Origin: Bacteroidales bacterium
GTDB lineage: Bacteria; Bacteroidota; Bacteroidia; Bacteroidales; JAOZQN01
Direction: 5' to 3'
Assembly: GCA_029938985.1 (NCBI GenBank)
Contig: JAOZTW010000088.1
Coordinates: 1 to 11,744, forward strand
DNA length: 11,744 bases
Positions 6,639-11,744 of this stretch are shown here, one piece after another. The position numbers and the translations under genes are program-made. Each line of letters begins with the position of its first letter. Position 1 is the stretch's first letter. The notes beneath the pieces are model-generated. The model did not search any database and was not told the origin of the DNA. It was given only the letters and a program-made list of their open reading frames with translations.

Positions 6639-8285
6639 TTATTCTAATATTTCCTCTATTGGATTTCCATTGCTCAAACTTGGATGATTAATATTTAATA
6701 TAAAAGAAATAGTTGAACTTATATCTGTGATATTTATTTTTCTATAAATATTTTTCTGTGGGATTTTCCAACCATACCAAATTAAGGGGACATGAATATT
6801 TTCGCTATAAAAATAAGTTCTTGCAGATAAAGATTTATCTTTTTTGGTTTCTGGTTTTACTGTCCAGCCTGGTTCTAAATTAATAAAAATATCTCCCGAA
6901 CGTTTCTGATTATAACTATTTTGAGCCTTGCCCATAATATTATTTTCAAAAGTGCCAGATTGCAAATCTGACACAGCTATTGCATTGCTTACTCCTGTGA
7001 ATTGCACAAAAAAATTGGCAGTAGTTCTCTGAAAATCATCTAATGAAAGTCCAGCTTCTTCAATAATATCACGATTTAAATAGATTTGACTATCATCAAA
7101 ATACTCTAACCAGTCTTTGTTTCCATACAATAATCTTAAATAGCTACTCAAAACCACCATTGCACTTCCTGCATCAAAATAGTTATTTCGTTCACTTAAT
7201 TCTTCAAACATTTGTGGAATATCTCCCGCTCCTCTATCTGAGGTTAAATATATTATAAAGTTTTCTTTACCCAAAATATCTTCTAACGAAGAAATTAAAT
7301 GTGCAATATCCTTGTCCAACCTCAAATATGCGTCTTCTATTTCAACCGACCTAATACCAAAAATATCGCTTATAGAACCACAGGAAGTAAAACTGATAGA
7401 CAAAAAATCGGTATGATGATCTTTTCCTAATCCTTCTTTTATTATAGCATAAAGTGCAAAATCTTTGGTATATGTATTTCCATGTGGAGTTTGCTCCAAA
7501 ATAGAATAATCTCCTCTTTTTTCTTTTATAACGGCAAGTTGGTAGGGAAAAGTTATTTGTCCATAAAATCCTTTTTCATAAACATAATTGTCATAAATAC
7601 TTTCTCTATATTTTTGCATAGCCAAAAATGTATCCCAATTTCGATTAAGATAAACATCTTGAAATTTTTTTTCATTAAAACTATTAACCCATTTTTTGTT
7701 TGTTTTTATATAATAAGAACTTGTTATCCAGTTACCTGTTTTGTTATCAAACCAATATGCTTGGTCGGCTAACAATCCTCCCGACAAAACGGCTCCATAA
7801 TCTTTCATTGAAATGCTAATTATTTTAGAGTTTTTGAAATTAGACATTTTTAGTTCATCGCTCCAAGTAGTTGATAATAATTGCTCTGGCGATTTTCCTA
7901 CATCATCACTATCTACACCAATAAGTTTTACTTCATTGTTATTTACACAATTTTGTGTTTTATTTAATAAACGCAAATACCAGTCATCTGAAATTATTCC
8001 ATGATTAGAAGGATTGGTACCTGTAACTATTGTGGCATAAGCCGATGACGAATGATTTAACAAATAATCATAATTTGCATTTTTACAAAAAGCACCTTCA
8101 GAAACTAACTTTTTAAATCCATTATTACTAAATTTATCCCAATATCTAAAAAGATAATCATAACGCATTTGTTCTACTACAATACCAACAATTAATTTTG
8201 GTTTTAGAGGTGTTTCTTTATCTTGAGAATATACTGAAAGTACAGAAATTAAGATAATTACAACTAATATTATATTTTTTTTCAT
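6639..8285 (-). CDS. PafA-family alkaline phosphatase homologue, probably catalytically dead
   Basis: A 548-residue exported protein (signal peptide MKKNIILVVI, end near YSQ at residue 21). It has the length and framework of PafA-type alkaline phosphatases: VGIVVEQMRYDYLFRYW (33-49), NHGIISDDWY (94-103), QAYWFDNKTG, TPHGNT, EIEDAYLRLDKDIA (315-328), KRSGDI and HVPLIWYGW (498-506). Against PafA as I recall it, the active-site positions are changed: metal ligand D38 is E38, nucleophile T79 is S79, N100 is D100, R164 is Y163, D305 is G303, H309 is D307, H353 is R351 and H486 is probably R489. Only D352 (D350) and K162 (K161) remain. The frame is intact and long stretches are conserved, so the protein is probably made and folded but cannot hold the two zinc ions. 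It may be a binding or regulatory pseudoenzyme of the envelope. It is divergent from bamD, with 95 bp between start codons; no clear promoter box was found there. Confidence 0.85.
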   Translation of the reverse strand: MKKNIILVVIILISVLSVYSQDKETPLKPKLIVGIVVEQMRYDYLFRYWDKFSNNGFKKLVSEGAFCKNANYDYLLNHSSSAYATIVTGTNPSNHGIISDDWYLRLLNKTQNCVNNNEVKLIGVDSDDVGKSPEQLLSTTWSDELKMSNFKNSKIISISMKDYGAVLSGGLLADQAYWFDNKTGNWITSSYYIKTNKKWVNSFNEKKFQDVYLNRNWDTFLAMQKYRESIYDNYVYEKGFYGQITFPYQLAVIKEKRGDYSILEQTPHGNTYTKDFALYAIIKEGLGKDHHTDFLSISFTSCGSISDIFGIRSVEIEDAYLRLDKDIAHLISSLEDILGKENFIIYLTSDRGAGDIPQMFEELSERNNYFDAGSAMVVLSSYLRLLYGNKDWLEYFDDSQIYLNRDIIEEAGLSLDDFQRTTANFFVQFTGVSNAIAVSDLQSGTFENNIMGKAQNSYNQKRSGDIFINLEPGWTVKPETKKDKSLSARTYFYSENIHVPLIWYGWKIPQKNIYRKINITDISSTISFILNINHPSLSNGNPIEEILE

Positions 8286-8380
8286 TTTATAAAGATATTT
8301 TTTTATTATTTTTATTCAAAATAATTGTTAAAAATTTTTCAGATTTTTCAATAAATGACTATTATTGCAAAAAAAAAATA

Positions 8381-9208
8381 ATGAAAAAGATGAACAAAAT
8401 AATTATTATACTATTATTATCTGTTTTTGTTTTAAGCTCTTGCGGTAAACAAACATTGCAAAAAATTGTGAAAAGTGACGACTACGAATTAAAATATTCT
8501 AAAGCCACTGAGTTGTATAATGCCGAAAAATATTCTAAGGCAATACAATTATACGAACAACTTGTACCACGTTGGCGAGGTAGCGATAAAGGCGAAGAGG
8601 TGCATTATCAATTATCTCTTTGTCATTTTCATATAAAAGACTATATGTTGGCAGGATATCGTTTTAGAGAATTTACTGATTTATACCCAACAAGCGAATT
8701 TGCAGAAGACGCATTATTCAAAAGTGCTTATTGTTATTATCTTGATGCACCAGTTTGGAGTTTGGACCAAGAAATAACAACACACGCAATTTCTGAATTA
8801 GAACTGTTTATTTCTCGCTTTCCAAAAAGCAATAGAGTTGATTCCTGTAATGTTTTAATAGATGATTTGCGAGGAATTTTACAAACTAAATCTTATGAAA
8901 ATGCAATTCTATATTATAATATTGGCTATTACAGAGCGGCATATATAGCATTAGAAAACAGTTTGAAAGATTATCCAGAGAGTGATAACAAAGAAAAAAT
9001 ATTGTATTTTAGTTATAAATCTAATTTTGATTTTGCCAATAAAAGTATAAAAATTAGACAAGAAAAGAGGTTTCAAGAAGCATTAGAACGTTATCATACT
9101 TACGTTTACGAATTTCCAGCAGGCACATATTCCAAAGACGTTGAAAAGTTTTATAAAACGATAAACAAAGAGCTTGAAAAATTTAATAAAAGCGAGTTAA
9201 GTAATTAG
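8381..9208 (+). CDS. bamD: Outer membrane protein assembly factor BamD
   Basis: A 275-residue lipoprotein of the BAM complex, which with BamA inserts beta-barrel proteins into the outer membrane. Signal peptide II: hydrophobic residues 7-18 and lipobox LSSC with Cys21, then GKQ. The rest is made of TPR-like helical pairs: YSKATELYNAEKYSKAIQLY (about 39-58), then LVPRWRGSDKGEEVHYQLSL, then a YMLAGYRFREFTDLYPTS repeat, a YPESDNKEKI segment and a last YHTYVYEFPAG repeat. Length and motif order fit Bacteroidota BamD. A second ATG at 8390 would also leave a valid signal peptide. The stop codon TAG (9206-9208) lies inside the end of a truncated R1 repeat, so the last residues may have been altered by that insertion. 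The genes I would usually expect downstream of bamD in this phylum (rpoZ, coaBC) are absent. Confidence 0.9.
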   Translation: MKKMNKIIIILLLSVFVLSSCGKQTLQKIVKSDDYELKYSKATELYNAEKYSKAIQLYEQLVPRWRGSDKGEEVHYQLSLCHFHIKDYMLAGYRFREFTDLYPTSEFAEDALFKSAYCYYLDAPVWSLDQEITTHAISELELFISRFPKSNRVDSCNVLIDDLRGILQTKSYENAILYYNIGYYRAAYIALENSLKDYPESDNKEKILYFSYKSNFDFANKSIKIRQEKRFQEALERYHTYVYEFPAGTYSKDVEKFYKTINKELEKFNKSELSN

Positions 9209-9264
9209 TGAAAATGAAATAATAAGTAACTCAAGAATATGCCGTTTTTTTGTTATTTTATTAT
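9205..9264 (+). repeat. R1 copy 3: truncated left part
   Basis: The first 60 bases match R1, most closely copy 2: TTAGTGAAAATGAAATAATA, then GTAACTC, then AGAATA, then CCGTTTTTTTGTT. The match stops where the 29-bp inverted repeat at 9265 begins. The terminal repeat overlaps the bamD stop codon. Confidence 0.75.
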
Positions 9265-9393
9265 GGCTCTTATAGACAATTGAGGTCTTATTTATTTTGA
9301 GAAATAAATAGTCTTTTGAAAGAACAAATATTTTTATCTTTTATTGCACCAGCGGTGCAAAAACAAATAAGACCTCAATTGTCTATAAGAGCC
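9265..9393. repeat. Perfect 29-bp inverted repeat, 129-bp element
   Basis: Arms 9265-9293 and 9365-9393 are exact reverse complements over 29 bp (outer end GGCTCTTATAGACAATTGAG). The 71-nt interior holds two more hairpins: TATTTATTT/AAATAAATA (9289-9297 and 9302-9310, overlapping the arm) and TTGCACC-AGC-GGTGCAA (9344-9360). It lies exactly between R1 copy 3 and the R2 half copy, with no spacer on either side. It may act as a bidirectional terminator between bamD and the ndpA-like gene. Confidence 0.85.
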
Positions 9394-9468
9394 TTAAAGT
9401 TTACCTTTGTAAATGAGCATTTTAATATTTAAAAAGTAACAAAAAAATTGATACTTGTGAAAAATGCC
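9394..9468 (+). repeat. R2 copy 2: right part only
   Basis: 68 of 75 bases match 4135-4209, and most differences are C/T or G/A changes. The -7 box TACCTTTG is kept (9402-9409), but the upstream box is replaced by the arm of the 29-bp inverted repeat, leaving TTGT or ATTG at the -33 position. The outer end GATACTTGTGAAAAATGCC is kept, while the left arm is absent. Confidence 0.8.
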
Positions 9469-9507
9469 AAAAAAATTGAGTAGTACAATGAAAAAAGAAA
9501 TTAAAGT

Positions 9508-9638
9508 AGTGGTTAGTTGTTAGTGGTTAGTTGTTAGTTATTTCTTATTTTGCTTTTTTTAATTAGAAATATTTATAAATAATTGCATTTTAAGGTGTAA
9601 CCAAATTCCCAACCACTAACGACTAACCACTAACCACT
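9508..9638. repeat. Inverted pair of heptamer arrays
   Basis: Left: alternating GGTTAGT and TGTTAGT units (about 9510-9538). Right: AATTCCC, AACCACT, AACGACT, AACCACT, AACCACT (9604-9638). The arms 9508-9535 and 9611-9638 are inverted repeats with 25 of 28 pairs and a 75-nt loop. The right array ends 15 nt from the stop of the minus-strand gene at 9654. Its flank GTGTAACCA matches the flank of the array at 6587-6621. Confidence 0.75.
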
Positions 9639-9653
9639 ATGAAGTTCTATTAT

Positions 9654-10691
9654 TTATTTTTCCTCATCAAAATATAATTGATAAAAATTCTTATTTTTTT
9701 CTTCGTCAAAACCTTTATTTATAAATTCTTTTTTACCATGAATATAAATATGGAAATTTTTATCTAATTTAATAACACTTTTAAATTTTCTTTTCGCTTT
9801 TTTTACTGCATCGTCTGCAATATCAAAGCTGTCAGCTATTTGCACATCTTTTTCTTCTTCATAATTTTCTTTATATTCTTTAAAAGCTTCAACCATTTCT
9901 GGTTGTTCAATTACTTCTTGTTCAAACTCTTCTAAATCAAAAGTATCTTTTTCAGAAAAATATTTCATTGTTTCGTTTCTCAAACTTGCTTGTTCTTCTT
10001 TTTCAATATTCTCTACTCCTTTGTCAACAAATGTTTTACATAGGTCTAAATAATTTTGAGTGTGATAATAATCGTCTTCTCTTGGTTTTATTTTCATAAA
10101 ATCGTCTTTCCAATATTGTGCTTCTTTTGATTTATTAATATTGTCAACCAAACTCACCAAGTATCCATTTTGTTTTTCGGTATTAAAAATCAAACAACCT
10201 TTATCCAATTTATTAATATTTATACCATCTTGATAATTAATATGATAATTTTCGTCCTGTTCTTTTACTTGTAAAAATATTTCTTTTTTTTCTGTTTTAA
10301 AAAGACCAACGGCATCAAATATTTCATCTTCTATTACACAGTCTTTTAAAATTACTGTATAAAATTCGCCACTTCTTATCTTTGGGTGATTAGACTGTTC
10401 ATACAAATGTTTTGCAATATTTCTTGATTGTTCAATTAAGTTTTCATTATTCTCAAAAATCTCTGATACATAATAAAATACTTCGTTTAATTTTATATCT
10501 GTTTCGTGAAAAAAATGATATAAATTTTCACTTTTGAATGGAGAGATAAAAAATTTTAGTAACAATTTTTCTATTATATCTCCTTGTAGATTAAGCACAT
10601 TATTTGAATATTTTATTCCTTCGTCTTCAACTTTGTTTCCTAATTTATGAACTATTAAATCGCCTAAGGAAGTATTTGTAAAATTAACCAT
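9654..10691 (-). CDS. 37-kDa nucleoid-associated protein, NdpA/YejK family
   Basis: A 345-residue cytoplasmic protein with no signal peptide. The family, known from E. coli YejK/NdpA, associates with the nucleoid; its biochemical role is poorly defined. Visible features fit: an N-terminal segment with NTSLGDLIVHKLGN, LLLKFFISPF followed by NLYHFFHETDIKLNEV, a central ILKDCVIEDEIFDAVGLFKTE strand region, DKGCLIFNTEKQNGY, YWKDDFMKIKPREDDYYHTQ and a final FHIYIHGKKEFINKG strand. A very acidic helical stretch (about 255-300) lies before the end. Length matches the family. It starts at 10691, with a leader of about 145 nt from the promoter at 10845-10875, and is divergent from the acpH-like gene. 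It ends facing bamD across a repeat-filled 445-bp spacer. The family call is firm; the function is not. Confidence 0.85.
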   Translation of the reverse strand: MVNFTNTSLGDLIVHKLGNKVEDEGIKYSNNVLNLQGDIIEKLLLKFFISPFKSENLYHFFHETDIKLNEVFYYVSEIFENNENLIEQSRNIAKHLYEQSNHPKIRSGEFYTVILKDCVIEDEIFDAVGLFKTEKKEIFLQVKEQDENYHINYQDGININKLDKGCLIFNTEKQNGYLVSLVDNINKSKEAQYWKDDFMKIKPREDDYYHTQNYLDLCKTFVDKGVENIEKEEQASLRNETMKYFSEKDTFDLEEFEQEVIEQPEMVEAFKEYKENYEEEKDVQIADSFDIADDAVKKAKRKFKSVIKLDKNFHIYIHGKKEFINKGFDEEKNKNFYQLYFDEEK

Positions 10692-10833
10692 TTTGTATTT
10701 TGTTGTTTATATAATATTAAAGATAGTAATAAAAAAATTGTGAAATTTTGAAAACTTAAATAGCAATATATTAGTTGTTTATTATAAAAAATAAAGAAAA
10801 TTATTAAGTTTTATTATATTAAATTTTCACTTA

Positions 10834-10865
10834 TTTGACAAATACAAAAGTATTTTTTATTTTTG
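10834..10865 (+). promoter_or_regulatory. Promoter of the acpH-like gene
   Basis: TTTG at 10834-10837, 20 nt, TATTTTTG at 10858-10865: both boxes fit the Bacteroidota consensus. The start would be near 10872, giving a leader of about 30 nt before the ATG at 10902. It overlaps the opposite promoter at 10845-10875. Confidence 0.6.
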
Positions 10866-10875
10866 TTTTTTCAAA
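10845..10875 (-). promoter_or_regulatory. Promoter of the ndpA-like gene
   Basis: On the minus strand: TTTG (10875-10872), 19 nt, TACTTTTG (10852-10845), an exact consensus match. The start would be near 10838, with a leader of about 145 nt. Its boxes interleave with those of the plus-strand promoter, so the two should compete for RNA polymerase. Confidence 0.6.
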
Positions 10876-10901
10876 ACTTTTTTCTAAATAGTGATTTTTT
10901 T

Positions 10902-11477
10902 ATGAATTTTTTAGCACATTTATATTTATCAGGAAACGATTCGGAAATTCAATTTGGCAATTTTATTGGCGATTGGGTTAAGGGTAAACAATTTGAAAAA
11001 TATCCTGATAAAATAAAACAAGGAATTTTATTGCATCGCAATATTGATACTTTTATTGACACACATCAAATTTCGTTGTGTTCTATAAAACGAATGCGAC
11101 CAATTTATGGAAAATATGCAGGTATCGTTATTGATATACTTTATGATCATTATTTGGCTTCAAATTGGGAAAATTATTCAGAAATTTCCTTAAAAAAGTA
11201 TTCTTCCGAATTTAAAAAAAACTATTTAAAACACAAGAAATATCTTCCAGAAAAAGCTCAACATTTTGCCCCATTTTTTATTTTAAAAAATAGGTTATTG
11301 TGCTACTCTAATTTTAAATGTTTTGGCGATGTTTTGTTGGCTATGTCAAAATATACTTCGCTACCTAACAAAAAAAAGGAAGCAATGTTGCATATTACCG
11401 AAAACTATTTATTGTACAAATCTGAATTTGAAGACTTCTTTGAACTAATAATCAAACAATTAGGTATATTAAAATAA
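10902..11477 (+). CDS. Acyl carrier protein phosphodiesterase (AcpH) family protein
   Basis: A 191-residue cytoplasmic protein. In E. coli AcpH removes the 4'-phosphopantetheine arm from acyl carrier protein and is a non-canonical HD-type phosphodiesterase. I start at ATG 10902 because family members begin MNFLAHL, as here; an upstream TTG at 10863 lies inside the promoter -7 box. Motifs: NFLAHLYLS (2-10, H6), GNFIGDWVKG (19-28, D24), GILLHRNIDTFIDTH (41-55; H45, D49, D53, H55) and DILYDHYLASNW (77-88; D81, H82). These keep the His/Asp set expected of an active enzyme. The C-terminal half is less conserved but has the usual length. A role in ACP turnover is family knowledge; the substrate has not been shown for this branch. 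It is transcribed alone from an overlapping divergent promoter. Confidence 0.85.
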   Translation: MNFLAHLYLSGNDSEIQFGNFIGDWVKGKQFEKYPDKIKQGILLHRNIDTFIDTHQISLCSIKRMRPIYGKYAGIVIDILYDHYLASNWENYSEISLKKYSSEFKKNYLKHKKYLPEKAQHFAPFFILKNRLLCYSNFKCFGDVLLAMSKYTSLPNKKKEAMLHITENYLLYKSEFEDFFELIIKQLGILK

Positions 11478-11539
11478 AATATTCTCAATTTAAAACAAAT
11501 ATTTTTCTTTTTCACTTAAAATCATTATTTGCTTTAGGC

Positions 11540-11562
11540 ATATTAAAATAAATAATTGACAA
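11540..11562 (+). repeat. Short repeat shared with 4053-4075
   Basis: CATATTAAAATAAATAATTG recurs at about 4053-4072 and the match continues a few bases (GA then T or C then AA). In both places it is close to a 55-bp repeat copy, but on the opposite side of it. Because it is so AT-rich the match alone is weak evidence. Confidence 0.4.
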
Positions 11563-11689
11563 ATTTTAACAACATTATTTTTATTTTTAACAATTCAATA
11601 AATATAATAATATCAAGATATTTGCATGTTTATTGAGGAAGATAAAAGTAAAAAAGAAGAAGTTTAAATGGTTAATTATTTGTTTTAAT

Positions 11690-11744
11690 ACTGAAAAGTC
11701 GGGAAAACTTTTCAGCAATATTAAAAACATACAATTTGCTGTAC
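11690..11744 (+). repeat. 55-bp direct repeat, copy 2, cut by the window edge
   Basis: 53 of 55 bases match 3901-3955 and the match reaches the last base, so the repeat probably continues outside. Its first part is a perfect hairpin: CTGAAAAGT (11691-11699), CGGGAAA, ACTTTTCAG (11707-11715). The gene-free stretch before it (11478-11689) shows nothing else apart from the short repeat at 11540. Confidence 0.85.

Noticed and set aside
8286..8380. Divergent promoters between the PafA-like gene and bamD
   Set aside because: Only one-mismatch versions of the -7 box are visible (for example TATTATTG before bamD) with no matching TTTG; not strong enough to list.
9508..9638. CRISPR array
   Set aside because: The repeats are 7 bp and contiguous, without spacers; no cas gene is present.
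10863..10901. TTG start for the acpH-like gene
   Set aside because: It lies within the -7 box of the promoter, and the family starts at MNFLAHL.
1..11744. tRNA, rRNA, transposase or phage genes
   Set aside because: I looked on both strands and saw no cloverleaf, rRNA motif, DDE or Y1 transposase, recombinase or phage protein.

Overview
The window looks like a piece of a Bacteroidota chromosome. The DNA is very AT-rich, no start codon has a clear Shine-Dalgarno sequence, and several upstream regions carry the Bacteroidota-type promoter pair TTTG (-33) and TAnnTTTG (-7). The recognisable genes also fit: a PafA-type alkaline phosphatase relative, a BamD lipoprotein, an NdpA/YejK-type nucleoid-associated protein and an AcpH-type protein. 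I cannot assign a genus.

Layout. Positions 153-3889 hold five small plus-strand genes for exported proteins of unknown function. Three of them (153-590, 593-1087 and the first half of the lipoprotein at 3002-3889) appear to share one beta-rich domain with a W-x-G-x-(Y/W) start. Positions 4287-6257 (minus) encode a methyl-accepting chemotaxis receptor with a duplicated CHASE3-like sensor. Positions 6639-8285 (minus) encode an exported PafA-family protein whose metal site is almost entirely replaced, so it is probably a pseudoenzyme. It is divergent from bamD (8381-9208). An ndpA-like gene (9654-10691, minus) and an acpH-like gene (10902-11477, plus) diverge from two physically overlapping promoters.

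The most unusual part is the DNA between the genes. Nearly every spacer holds a repeat. R1 is a MITE-like element of about 160-165 bp with 25-bp terminal inverted repeats: two full copies in opposite orientation bracket two of the small genes, and a truncated third copy supplies the stop codon of bamD. R2 is a 123-bp inverted-repeat element with a consensus promoter at its centre, and a half copy lies fused to other elements near 9394. There are also a perfect 29-bp inverted repeat, a perfect 20-bp inverted repeat sharing a 19-bp core with R2's flank, a 28-bp palindrome, a 55-bp direct repeat that recurs at the right edge of the window, and two 35-bp heptamer arrays placed 15-17 nt after two different stop codons. 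None of these encodes a protein, and no transposase or recombinase lies in the window.

The genes do not form one pathway. BamD (outer-membrane assembly), the chemoreceptor, the pseudo-phosphatase and the small secreted proteins all act at or outside the cytoplasmic membrane; NdpA-like and AcpH-like are cytoplasmic. The best candidates for something undescribed are the mosaic family of small palindromic elements and the PafA-like pseudoenzyme.
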